Position numbers and translations under genes: made by a program. This document shows, piece by piece, positions 36,148 through 47,720 of a stretch of DNA of 64,000 nucleotides; positions within the stretch are counted from its first letter, which is position 1, and every line of letters starts with the position of its first letter. The stretch is taken from the NCBI RefSeq assembly GCF_031755915.1, contig NC_083382.1, positions 10,099,501-10,163,500 on the forward strand. Direction: 5' to 3'. A model generated the notes under the pieces. It was given only the letters and a program-made list of their open reading frames with translations. It was not told the DNA's origin and did no database searches. Source of the stretch: Ziziphus jujuba (taxonomy: Eukaryota > Streptophyta > Magnoliopsida > Rosales > Rhamnaceae).

Positions 36148-39100
36148 GTCGAGAAAATAGTATTTTTTTTAGGTTTAAAGGGAAGAAGGTCAAGCTGGAA
36201 CCATTATCTCCTAAAGAGGTTTACAAAGACCAATTACAAATGCAACAAAGGAGAGAAGCCGAAAAGCTTAAAGAAAAAGCAAGTATGGCACCAACGGCTT
36301 CACCATCCTTCCAAGAAGGTAAGATTGAGGTTGCTGACCAAGGTAAGGTTTCTAAGGTTCATATTGAGTGGAGAGACCAAGAAAAAGCCGAGAGAGGGGT
36401 GAGAAAAGAGAGCAAACCCGAGAGCACAAAAAAACTGGAAATTTCCGCCAATGAGAGCCAAACCGAGGAAAGAAAAAGAAAAGAAAGAAAAGAGAGGAAA
36501 AACCAGAATTTTTATTTGAGTTTAGGGGATATTAATAAGGTTATTGAGTGTAAGAAACCTTTGCTGGTCATGCTTTACAAAGAAAATTATTTTAATGATC
36601 AAACTAACTTTGAAGAACTTGAATTGCCAAGTTCAATGATTTCTCTTTTGAAGGAATTTGGAGATGTCTTCCCAAGTGAGATTCCAAGTGGACTACCACC
36701 TATTCGAGGGATAGAACATCAAATTGACTTTGTTCCAGGGGCTGCCATACCAAATAGACCAGCTTATAGGAGCAATCCCGAAAAAACAAAGGAGCTGCAA
36801 AAACAGGTAAGTGATTTGCTTAATAAAGGATATATTCGAGAGAGTTTAAGTCCATGTGCTGTTCCTGTTTTGTTGGTACCTAAAAAGGATGGTTCTTGGA
36901 GAATGTGTGTTGATTGTAGGGCTATAAATAATATTACCATCAAATATAGACATCCCATTCCTAGATTAGATGATATGCTTGATGAATTGCATGGTGCTTG
37001 CATGTTTACAAAAATTGATCTTAGGAGTGGTTATCATCAAATTAGGATGAAAGAAGGTGATGAATGGAAAACCGCATTCAAAACTAAATATGGACTGTAT
37101 GAATGGTTAGTTATGCCTTTTGGATTATCCAATGCACCTAGTACTTTCATGAGGCTTATGAATCATGTAATGTGTCCATTTATTGGTAAATTTGTGGTTG
37201 TTTATTTTGATGACATTCTAATATATAGCCGAAATTTGGATGACCATGTGGATCAACTTAGGCAAGTTTTGCAAGTTCTTAGAAAGGAAAGATTATTTGC
37301 TAACATTAAAAAATGTGACTTTTGCAAAGAAGAGCTTGTGTTTCTAGGTTTTGTAGTAAGTGCTGCAGGAATCAAAGTTGACCAAGCTAAGGTGAAGGCA
37401 ATTCAAGAGTGGCCGGTTCCTACTTCTATCACCCAAGTGAGGAGCTTTCATGGCTTGGCAAGCTTTTATCGAAGATTTGTCAAGGATTTTAGTACCATAG
37501 CAGCACCATTGAATGAAGTTGTCAAGAAGAATGTTGGTTTCAAATGGGGGGAAGTACAAGAAAAATCTTTTAATTTGTTGAAAGAAAAATTGTGTAATGC
37601 ACCTTTGTTAGTTTTGCCAAATTTTTCTAAGACTTTTGAAATTGAGTGTGATGCTTCGGGTGTAGGTATTGGAGCTGTTTTAATGCAAGAAGGAAGGCCC
37701 ATAGCCTACTTTAGTGAAAAATTGAATGGAGCTGCCCTAAACTACCCGACTTATGACAAGGAGATGTATGCTTTGGTGAGGGCTTTGGAGACGTGGCAGC
37801 ATTATCTTATGCCAAAGGAGTTTGTGATTCATACGGATCATGAGTCTTTGAAGCATATCAAGGGACAAGGAAAGCTCAACCGAAGGCATGCTAAGTGGAT
37901 TGAGTTTATTGAAACATTTTCATATGTGATCCGCTACAAAAAAGGTAAGGAAAATGTGGTTGCCGATGCATTATCCCGAAGGTATGTGCTCTTTTCTACT
38001 TTAGATGCTAGATTGCTTGGATTTGAACAATTGAAAGAACTTTATGAGCATGATAGTGACTTTGGAGAAATTTTTAGAACCTGTTTGAAACATGGATTTA
38101 ATAAATTTTACATATTTGAGGGATATTTGTTTAAGGAAAACAAACTTTGTGTGCCTAATTGTAGTATTAGGGAATTATTGGTTCGGGAAGGACATGGGGG
38201 TGGTTTAATGGGTCCTTTTGGTATTTTAAAGACTTTATCCTTACTGCAAGAACATTTTTATTGGCCTAACATGAGGAGAGATGTTGAGAGAATTTGTGAA
38301 AGATGTTTGAAGTGCCGAAAAACAAAATCAACATTGAAACCGCATGGATTGTATAAGCCTTTGCCGATTCCTACCTATCCTTGGGTAGATTTGTCTATGG
38401 ATTTTATTCTTGGGTTGCCTAGGTCAAGGACAGGTAAGGATTCAATATTTGTTGTAGTAGATAGGTTTTCTAAGATGGCACATTTTATTGCATGTAACAA
38501 AACTGATGATGCATCCAATATTGCTAACTTATTTTTCAAGGAAATTGTGAGATTGCATGGAATGCCAAGAACTATTGTGTCGGATAGGGATGCTAAGTTC
38601 TTAAGTTATTTTTGGAAAACATTGTGGGCTAAATTAGGTACTAAGCTTTTATTTTCAACTACTTGTCATCCACAAACTGATGGACAAACCGAAGCAGTAA
38701 ATAGAACCTTATCTGCATTGTTGAGAGCATTAATTAGTAGAAATGTAAGGACTTGGGAAGAATGTTTGCCACATGTTGAATTTGCATATAATAGGTCTTT
38801 ACATTCAGCAACTAAATTTACTCCATTTGAAATTGTTTATGGTTTTAATCCTTTGACTCCATTAGATTTAACACCTTTGCCTTTAAGTGAACGTGCTAAT
38901 CTAGATGGAAAACAAAAAGCTGATTTTGTAAAGCAGATTCATGAGAAAACCCGAGCAAACATTGAGAGGAGGACCGAGCAATATGCAAGGGTGGCTAATC
39001 AAGGCCGAAAATCAATGGTGTTTGAACCTGGAGATTGGGTGTGGCTGCATTTAAGGAAAGAAAGATTTCCCGAACAAAGGAAATCAAAACTCATGCCGAG

Positions 39101-39341
39101 GGGTGATGGACCTTTTCAAGTTTTGGAGAGGATAAACGACAATGCTTACAAGCTTGATCTACCGGGTGAGTATAATGTTAGTGCCTCCTTTAATGTTGCT
39201 GATTTATCTCCTTTTGCTGCAAGTGATGATTTCGATTTGAGGACAAATCCTTTTCAAGAGGAGGGGAATGATGCGAATCCACCCGAGACTGCTCGACCAA
39301 CAACCCGCTGGGGTGCTGACCCAATACAAATGAAGGTGTGA
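36148..39341 (+). CDS. pol: pol region: reverse transcriptase, RNase H, integrase
   Basis: An uninterrupted frame runs from the shift near 36,147 to a TGA at 39,339-39,341. The catalytic YFDD of RT is at 37,203-37,214. RNase H shows ECDASG (~37,645), a YDKEMYALV region and HTDHESL. The integrase zinc motif lies at about 38,185-38,325; its second His position reads Pro (LMGPFG), with the CLKC pair intact. The integrase core has [16 protein letters not shown] and the TDGQTE glutamate. A GPY/F-type module with [11 protein letters not shown] is near 39,110. The last ~24 codons lie in the 3' LTR. The coding is well kept, which suits a recent insertion, though it has no intact start of its own. Confidence 0.9.
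39256..39268 (+). other. Polypurine tract
   Basis: A 13-base purine run (AAGAGGAGGGGAA) abuts the 3' LTR, where plus-strand synthesis would be primed. It overlaps the pol reading frame. Confidence 0.85.
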
Positions 39342-40407
39342 CCGATCACTAGGGCCCAAGCCAAGAAGTTCAAGGACAATCTTGCTGTCTTCATACAAGG
39401 AATAAGTCATAGTCAAGAGGGGTTGGCCACATCTAAAGAACAAAGGCCTGTTTTACTCATATAAGCAATAGAAGCCAAAACAGGGTCGAGTGACGTTTTT
39501 GGTGATAATAAGGAGGCCGGGTTGTATGAATTGGAACCCCATCTTTATGGGTTCAATTCATATGGAGGATGAGTCATAGAAACCAGCCAAAGCAGCTTCA
39601 AAGCCGACCAACAAGGTGGTTTGCGCACAAGGAGAAGGAAAGGCCGGATTTGCTGTATTCCTTGCTGGCTTTACTGTATTTTACTGTATTAACCTTTTCT
39701 CATATTTCCAAGCAAGGGCAATGTGAGGAACTTCACAATAAGCTTATTTGGCATCCTACAAAGCATATTGAAGCTGATTTGGAGCTCACTTTGGTCAAAG
39801 ATTGGTCAAAGTCAATTTAGTCAAAAAGCTAGTATTTTAGTTTCCTAATTTTATTCTACTTTTTGTTTTAGGAAACTACCATTATTTTTAGTTTTTATTT
39901 ATTTATTTTCTGGACAAATAAGTTAGGAAAGTTATTATTTTATTATTTTCATTGTAAATTAATTAATTCCTAATTCAAAATAAAGGAATTAATTAATCCA
40001 AATTAGATTAGGAAAAGGAAAGTTTCGGCCAAGGTAGACTTCTTCATTGTGTGGCCGGTTTTTCCTAGGGTTTTTAGGGTTTATTGTGTTTCTTTCAAAG
40101 CCTATTTAAAGGCTTATTTTTCATTAATAATACAACTTTACAACTTTGATTTGATTAAGAAAATACTTGTGAGATTAATTATCTCTTTGTTCTTTGAGAA
40201 CACCTAAAACACCATTAGAGAATTTGTTGTTTTAGCTTGACTTATCAATAGGTTTTCCATCCCCTATTGTGGCGTCTTCATTATACCAAGGTTTCTAACC
40301 ACAGGTTGGTTAGGGGTTGAGGTCCATTCCATTAGAACTTGAACTTAATTAAAGATCCGGGCTAATATAATACGGGTTTAGGAGTAGGTCGTCCTAGGTT
40401 CGTATCA
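39269..40407 (+). repeat. 3' LTR
   Basis: It is the same length as the 5' LTR and about 99% identical by eye. A G-to-T difference at 39,339 turns a GGA present in the 5' LTR into the TGA that ends pol here. Other differences include positions near 39,306, 39,488, 39,691, 40,222-40,225, 40,345 and 40,385. Confidence 0.95.
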
Positions 40408-41010
40408 CCATGGATGGGTGATCCCATGGAAAGTTCTGAACAAAAATCCCATACCTAATGTGGTGGCTACATTAGGAACAATATCAATAGAGAATGATAG
40501 GTATATTAGTGAAGGCGAGGTGTTATATCAAGGCCTTTTCAAAGTGGTTGGGTAAGAATAATACTAGAATAGGTGACCTTCTATAAAACTTTGAACAAAA
40601 AGCCCATATTTTAAGTGCAGTGGCTAAATTGAGGACAATTTTAGTAGAGAGTAATAGATATGCCAATAGAGGTGGAGTGTTACAAATGGTTTTGAAGCTT
40701 GTATCTAACCAAAAATGTGTAAGTGAGGACACTAGTCCATAAAGGGGATAGATTGTGATGACCAATATAGAATGGTGCAGGAGCCACTGACAGATTACCT
40801 AGTATCTAATCCCATATCGTCTAGATGTGGTGTGGGGGATGGTTCAAATATAATAATAGTCACTCTTATAACGCCGGAGCCCTTTTAAAGTGATTGATTT
40901 TAGGATTTGAAAGAAATTTAAAATCAAGTATGCTTAGATGAGAGTACCACTAAAATGGGTGATCTCATAGAAAACTCAAGAAGTTTTGAACAAAAAATCT
41001 TATACAGAGT
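40408..41010 (+). repeat. Cassandra-like 5S-domain array, right part
   Basis: It starts with the remainder of the interrupted unit ('ggatgggtgatcccatgg' then 'aaagttctgaac'). It is followed by a second 5S-like stretch at about 40,535-40,600 and a third at 40,909-40,985, the last preceded by 'aatcccatatcgtctagatgtgg'. The 5S-like parts show the internal promoter order but many changes. The last unit corresponds to the single unit at 8,035-8,240. Confidence 0.55.
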
Positions 41011-43025
41011 TAATTTCAAAATTTTGTGAGCTTGAGAACTCTTAAAATCATACGAGAGCCGAGCTTGTGAATGCCAATACTAGGCTCAACTCAACTCATT
41101 CACACCTCTATAAAGATTTAATAATATGTATATAGCAATTAGGATCGCACATATAAATAAGATTGATATTGACTTGCTATTGCAAGTATTAGAAAAAAAA
41201 AACACTCACAAGGGTTTAAATGTTGGTGTCGATAGAAATGTCAAACGGCCTAATTTTATGGATATAATGACAGAAATGTCCATGTCAATGGAAATTTTAG
41301 AAAAATAACGGACACTATGTATTTTTCATTTAAAACATATAATTTTGCTTATAAAAAATTTAAAATTACAAAAAAAAAAAAAAAAAAAGAAGAAGTAATG
41401 CTACACCAATTGAAATAATAATATTGATAAAATGTAACATGAATGACAACTTATAGTTTATAAAAGTGATGTAATTTGCATTGATATAGATAAAAGATTA
41501 TAAAAATAATTTTTTTTTTTAATATTTAACATGGTTTGGACGTAAATAAGTAATAATGTAATTGCTTTCTTTTTTTTTTTTCTTTTAAATGTAAGAACAT
41601 TTCTGTATTGTATTTATTTTTATTTGTTAAAATTTTACTAACCACCATTATTTATATTTTATAATTAAGTCAATCCATTATATTATTTATAATTTATTTG
41701 TGTTGAAAAAATTATATAATATCATTTTCTTTGAAAGGATTGAAAAAATCTCACTTTAAAGAGCCCAATCCACATCATTGTAAGAAATGCTTTTATATTT
41801 ATAACATGGTTTAGATATAAATAAGTAATTATGTAATTGCTTTTTTCTTTTTCTTTTTTTAATATAAGAATATTTCTTTAGATGATATTTGTTGTCTTTA
41901 TTTTTATTTGTTAAAATTTTACTAACCACTCTTTTTCATATTTTATAATTAAGTCAATCTATTATATTATTTATAATTTACAATTATATAATATCATTTT
42001 CTTAAAAAGGATTAAAAAATCGATAGCTTTAAAAAGCCCAATCCACATCATTTTAAGTCTAAAAATTAGAAGACCATAAGCTTTTTTTTTTCCCCCTCTT
42101 TTTTCTTCTTCTTCTTTTTTTTTTTTTTTTTTTAATCCAAAGCCCACAATGTATTTTTACCTTAAACTCCAAATAATGTAAAAGGCCTTGTCATTGATTT
42201 TTTTCATACATGGGCTCTTCTAATAGACTTGATTATTGTAAATTTCAAGAGTTTTATCCTTTATGCTTATAGTATCGAATTAGGCACATCCTCTTATAGC
42301 ATTCCAAAACATTTCCATACCATGACTTTTTAACAACTTAAGTGTATATGCTTGAGAAGATTTCCCTTAAGGAGGGTGTACAATGAGAATTCAAAATTTG
42401 CTATGGTTAATATAATTTTGACAGTTAAGAAGATCATAGCATGAAGAGTTTGAGCCATTTCCAATATTTAGATAGTGCTTATGTTAATCCGATACACCAG
42501 GAAGCAATTAGTTCAAAAATTAATGTTGGTCCAAAAACTTTTATTATTATTACTATTATTATTATTATTAGTATGTTGTTGGTTGTTATTTTAATGTTGT
42601 TCCATGCACCTCTAAGTGGCTGAACAAAACTGAGAAGCTGTCCCGAGAAAAACTAAGAAGTTTTGGGCAGGAGCAGAGTGGTCTAGCTAATCAGCTGCCT
42701 TATAGCTTTCTTTTGACATTAAATAAAACATTATTAGTTCTATTTAACATTGATCACATATCACTTATTATACCAGGATTTGGTGCAATCATTACCGCTC
42801 AATATTTTAAAATAACACATAGATACTTGGATTTGGTGTCATCGTTAGTATTCATTATTTCAAAACGACTGCTTATTAATTCAAAACGACAGCGCAGCGG
42901 TGGCTTCGCTGGCTTGATTTAGGCTCATTGTTGGCGGGATTGCCATGAAATTTCACAAATGAGGTTAGCTTGGGATGGGCTTTCAAGTGGGTAGGCACGT
43001 GGCATGAACGGTAGCCAAAACAAGA
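41011..43025. repeat. Duplication unit 2, matching 8,240-10,255
   Basis: It follows unit 1 almost base for base, including the doubled ~295-bp repeat (41,520-42,070) and the (TTA)n stretch (42,541-42,570). Similarity stops near 43,025, where unique DNA begins. It contains the exon-2 fragment listed separately and no intact gene. Confidence 0.85.
42600..42685 (+). pseudogene. Fragment of JIP23-like exon 2 (unit 2)
   Basis: Duplicate of the fragment at 9,826-9,910, with the same damage and a few further changes ('gcacctctaagtggctgaac', 'gagaaaaactaagaag'). It shows that the relic was already present before the segment was duplicated. Confidence 0.55.
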
Positions 43026-46000
43026 TGAAAATAAGTAAATGGTTTTTTTGAAAACTAGCTACCGTACAAATTCATTTTTTAAAAATAGCAAATTTTTTTT
43101 TTTAAAAAAAAAAAACTAACCAACTTTTAACCCATTCAGAACAAAATACTCTTTTTTTATTTTTAAAATTTTTTAATCTTTTTTATGTTTTTTCACTATC
43201 AAAATGTAGTTTTTCTTCTTCTTTTTTTCCTGTTTTTTTGTCTCTTCTTTCCCTTTTCCCTTTCCCTTTTGAAAGAAACCTAGGGGTTTCCCTTCCACTT
43301 TCCTTCCAAAAAATACCATCTCATTCATCAGAAAGATCGTCCTGTTCACCGACGTTTTTGATAGATCGCTTTCGAATTTGCATCTGTCCCGCTGATCTGC
43401 TATGGTTAGAAGACCCAAAGTCGTACATATGGCATACAAGGCTTTTTATCCACCCCATTTTACACCCTTCACTAGCTTTGATACCTCTTGGGACACCCAA
43501 ACATTTCTTGCCACCATTAGTGCTCTTGCCACCATTGGGCTTTAAGGTAAACATACATCTCTCTCTCTCTCTCTCTCTCTCTCTGTACTTTCCTTTTCAA
43601 TAGGGTTTTGATTCTATTTGATGAAATTATGTTATTTCGATAGGCTTTCCTTGTTGTTTAGTTTTCCCTCTCTGTTCATGTGTGACTTTTGCTAATCTTG
43701 TTAAAAGAAATGTATTTAGAACACGCACTTTTGATTGGCCATTGACTAAGCAGAGCTCAGAAAATATGTAGCAGTAGTACTAGTTTGATTAGATTTACGA
43801 GATATACTTGAGCTAGCTTGCCGTATATGTCGCCAGAAGGAATAAATAAATTCCTTGTAGCTATCAGCAGACGAAATTAGACAAATTAATATGACAAGCA
43901 ATGGAATATATATAAAATAAGATATTCTTTATCCTAGTTTGGAAAACCAATACGAAAACTTGAAAGAGCTAGCCACAATCCATTATCCCAAAAAAAAAAA
44001 AAAAAAAAAACCACGACAATCCCTATTTGTTCGTCTCGTAAATGCCATTTGTAAGTAATTCACCATTATTTTATTCATGTTATTGGGATGATGATGGTCA
44101 GCTTGTAGTCCTTAATTTATATTTATTAATATAACAAGAAGGCAGATTGTCAAGTCCAAAGTAGCATAATTAAAATATTGCAAATAATTTTTTTAATGCT
44201 ATGCTAGTAAGTGAGTGTCATTATCGTTGCATAAAAAAAAAAGGAAAGAAATAGAGAGAAATGGCACTGGGGATTGGTGTTATGGTTTAATATTCCTAGT
44301 TCAATATTCCTATTTCTTGACCCAAGAAACAAAACAGAGCCTTTTATATTGCCCCTTGAAATATATAAAAAGTGAAGAAATTCGAGAATTTTATGCAATG
44401 ATTTTGTCCTTAATTTATTTTTTTGTTATTTGTATATTTTTGTAGTTATTTAGTTGTTAGTAGTTCTTGTGGTTTATTTCTGTTGGTGCAAAATTTCCAA
44501 ATTTCTCATATGCTCTGGTTCATTTGAATAGAAATAAAAAAAAAATATATACAAGGAGACATTTACCTATTTGAACCTCCAGGCTCCATCTTATCATTAG
44601 CTAGGTAAGCAATATTCTGTGGCCTCTCCTATGCATATCTTACACATATAATATGCTAAGTTTGATTGCTGCATGGTTAAAAAAGTCACACTTTTTTTTT
44701 TTTTTTCAAAATATGAAAAAAGTCATTGTTGTTACTCCTCTTTAGGGGAAAAAAAAAATCAATAAATACGAATTAGAAACAGCTCCATGTTGTGGATTTG
44801 CTTGGCACTAAAATTTCCTTTTTCAATTAAAGTAGAGTTAAATTCAATTCAAAGGGCAGAGGTCTTATGGTAGGTTATTGTGGTTATGAAACTAGGCAAA
44901 CGGTGGATGTGGTGAATTAATTTAATTTATTCTAGCCGTCTTGCCTTTATTTATTTTATTTTATTTTATTTTTTCTATCATATTCTAGCATATCATTGTT
45001 GGGTTTTATGTTACTTTCAAAATTTCCATTCTTTGCCATGAAAAACATTTATTAGGATTTACACTGTAAGAATCTACTTCAGCTGTTTGGGATAGAGCTT
45101 GTTGACATCATTAATATGTGTGAATAAAATATTAATATATAACAAGGAATATTTACAATATATTATACGTTGATAACAAAGGGATTATTAATATAATATA
45201 TATATATATATATTTATAACTTTGATCATGTTGTAGAATTCCAACTGGCATAAAGAAAAGCAATGATGTTTGAGCGCAAAATAAAAACTAAATAATAATA
45301 GAAAATGCAGGGCCTGCAAAAACTAGGTAGGAAAATATAAATAGTAGTATGAAAAGGTGTTAATAGTTTGTGAATACTGTTACTAAATTATGTTTTTTAG
45401 TTGAATATTTAAAAAAATCCTTCTTTCACATTTTTCGTTTTTCTTCTCCCTTTGATATATATATATATATATATAAGCTTTAAAATACTCACAAACAAGT
45501 GTCTTAAATCATAATATGCTTTCCATTACATGGTTAATTTTTTTAAGACCAAAGCCTCTTACCAAACAGCACACTGAAGACAGCAAGCATATACTTTATG
45601 AACTTAATTAAGATTATCTTTTAATAGAAAATTTTATTGTGTCTGGGATAGGGGAAACATACAACAGAGAAAATATTGGTCTGTAGCTTAGACACTAATC
45701 AGTCTACATAGTAGCTGTGTTTTGTATTATAACGTTTAACTAGTGTCCTTCAATTCTTTTTCTTGTTTATGCATACTTTTCTGTCAAATTTCTGGTTTTT
45801 TTTTTTTTCACTAAAAATCATTGTGTTTAATAGAAAACAACTAAGGAATGACTAAGTTGAATTATTTTGATTTTGATGTTTATATGTTATCTATATCCTT
45901 AGTTTAGTACATAATAATTTCCATGATACTATTTTGTGCTTGGTCAGTCGTGGTTGCATTATAAGAATCATCTTATTTCGGTAAACTATTAATAATAAAA

Positions 46001-46498
46001 CAACATATATATTATGACAATGCATGGCAGAAACTTTCATCATAATTTTCATATTTAGATATCCGTTAATTAATTTGGTGGTATTTCACTTTCAGTCTTG
46101 TAATATTTAATTTTTATTTTTTGAACAAACTCATACTTTTTTCCCCCCATCATTTGAGGAGCAAGTGAGGGAATGAGTAGAAAAACGAAGCATAAAATTT
46201 GAGATCGTAGAGTTACAAGTGAATGCTGAGAAAATTACAACTCCAAACTTTTGAAGCTCTCACAAACGCACACACAGATAGATAGAGAAGCATTGGTGGC
46301 GGTTTGTCCGCCATTAATGTAAGTTGTTTGCTCGAACAAAATAGAAAATATTATGCAAGTTGATTTGTTGTTGGTGAAAATATAATGTCAAGAATTTATC
46401 ATTGAACCTTTATTTGTGCTGTATTGTATGGATTTTCAGCATTGTTGATAATTTTAACTATTAAATATGGTTGTAATTATGTAATTGTTTTGTTGTAG
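43026..46498. other. Unique insertion or region without a recognised gene
   Basis: Unit 1 has no counterpart. Near the left edge (43,030-43,160) are A and T runs with 'aaaactagctaccgtacaaattc'. A less AT-rich stretch at 43,240-43,550 ends in a donor-like 'aag/gtaaac' and a (TC)n tract (43,559-43,584), which could be a leader exon of a lost or captured gene. Because the exon at 46,499 encodes a protease end, earlier exons of that gene may lie here, but I cannot point to them. (TA)n occurs at 45,200 and 45,455. Confidence 0.4.
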
Positions 46499-46655
46499 TG
46501 ATGACTGTGATATTTTTGTGCGTAAGTCCATGGAGTTTTTATATGATAGATTACCATTGAGTTTCACACAAAATAACATAGACTTCTTCAAGAGGAAGTA
46601 TGCTCATGAGGCTTACAACAAAGAAATCTGTGCATCGCCTGTTACCTATGTTTAA
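46499..46655 (+). CDS. Ulp1-like (C48) protease terminal exon
   Basis: After an acceptor (tgttgtag) an open frame of 51 codons reads DDCDIFVRKSMEFL, then LPLSFTQNNIDFFKRKYAHEAY, and ends with TAA at 46,653-46,655. This resembles the C-terminal part of Ulp1/SENP-type cysteine proteases, where the catalytic Cys sits in a DCG motif; here the following Gly is Asp. In plants such domains are often carried by MULE or CACTA transposons. The last ~8 codons and the stop fall inside the first hairpin repeat, so the original C terminus was probably replaced. The upstream His and Asp parts were not found. Partial and probably non-functional. Confidence 0.55.
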
Positions 46656-47424
46656 AAAAAAAAAAAAAAAAACCAGCTCAGTTATATTGCTCTAATATTT
46701 TTATTGGTTATTTTTAGTTGAAATAAAATTAGATTGATAAAAAGAACCAACAAAAAAAAAAAAAAGAGAACAGGCAATGCATAAAGAAGTCTATGCATTG
46801 CCTGTTACCTATATTTAAAAAAAAAAAAATAACTCAGTTATGTTGCTCTAATATTTTTACTGGTTATTTGTAGTTGAAATAAAATAAGATTGATAAAAAG
46901 AACCCAAAAAAAAAAAAAAGAACAGGTGACGCATAAAGAGATCTGTGCGTCGCCTGTTACCTATATTTAAAAAAAAAAAAAAAAAACAGCTCAGTTATGT
47001 TGCTCTAATATTTTTACTGGTCATTTGTAGTTGAAATAAAATTAGATTTATAAAAAGAACCAAAAAAAAAAAAAGAGAACAGGCGACGCATAAAGAAGTC
47101 TGTGCGTCGCCTGTTACTTATTATTATTATTTTTTAAAAAAAAGTTCAGTTATGTTGCTCTAATATTTTTATTGGTTATTTGTAGTTGAAATAAAAAATT
47201 AGGTTGATAAAAAGAATCAAAAAAAAAAAAAAAAAAGAGAGAACAGGTGATGCATAAAGAAGTCTGTGCGTTGCCTATTACCTATATTTAAAAAAAAAAA
47301 AACCAACTTAGTTATGCTGTTCTAATATTTCTACTAGTTATTTGTAAGTAAAATAAAATTAGATTGATAAGAAGAACTAAAAAAAATAAAAAATAAAAAT
47401 AAGAGAATAGGCAACGCATAAAGT
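46619..47424. repeat. Hairpin-bearing tandem repeat, 152-164 bp units, about five copies
   Basis: Units start with 'ataaag' at 46,781, 46,933, 47,090, 47,254 and 47,418, with a leading partial unit from 46,619. Each has an A run, 'cagttatgttgctctaatattt', 'gttatttgtagttgaaataaaa', a second A run, and then an inverted repeat across the unit border: aacaggcgacgca, about 12 bases, tgcgtcgcctgtt. Arms are perfect at 46,771-46,809 and 47,077-47,116, but the two have different sequences. Confidence 0.9.
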
Positions 47425-47471
47425 TTACAAATTATTTATATCTTAAATAAAATTTAAATTCTTTTAATTGT

Positions 47472-47720
47472 TCAGAACTTTACTGAGTTCCAAGCACCTC
47501 AAATTGGTTGAACAGAAGTTGGAAGCTGTTCCAGAAAAACTGGGAGGTTCTGGTCAGGAGCAAGTTGCTGATACCTATATGGATTCAAAGAAATTGTGTC
47601 AATATTGACAATGGCGACACCCCAACTGTCATTGCAACATTAATTATTTCAAGAGGACTGCCGAGCCCTAAATGCATGAACCGCAGCATTAATCGCATTT
47701 CAAGATATAAATTATAAAAA
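47472..47720 (+). pseudogene. JIP23-like exon 2 relic with 3' flank
   Basis: After a 'ttcag' acceptor-like end, the sequence follows exon 2 of the family: '.cttactgagttccaagcacctcaaa.tg', 'cagaagttggaagctgttccagaaaaactg', 'gattcaaag', 'ggcgacaccccaactgtcattgcaacattaatt'. Several frameshifts and stops break it. The following 3' flank (47,720-47,900) also matches the family, e.g. 'gggtgtgagacagccatctatag'. No exon 1 is present, the hairpin-repeat region lying in its place. Confidence 0.7.

Larger units (their letters stand above)
32202..40407 (+). mobile_element. Ty3/gypsy LTR retrotransposon, complete but mutated (8.2 kb)
   Basis: Two 1,139-bp LTRs (TG...CA) flank an internal region with a primer binding site, a gag-pol region and a polypurine tract. 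CCATG is duplicated at 32,197-32,201 and 40,408-40,412. Domain order is gag, protease, RT, RNase H, integrase, which defines Ty3/gypsy. No chromodomain was recognised, and the pol frame runs into the 3' LTR as in some CRM-type chromoviruses, so lineage is only suggested. Two stops and a frameshift in gag-protease mean it cannot make an intact polyprotein. Confidence 0.95.

Noticed and set aside
43238..43603. 121-residue open frame before the (TC)n tract
   Set aside because: Its composition is low-complexity at both ends, no family is recognised, and an overlapping frame on the other strand is equally long. Kept only as a possible leader exon.
46619..47424. CRISPR-like array of palindromic repeats
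   Set aside because: The period is 152-164 bases and the sequence between palindromes is nearly identical in all units, so there are no variable spacers; the DNA is also clearly plant.
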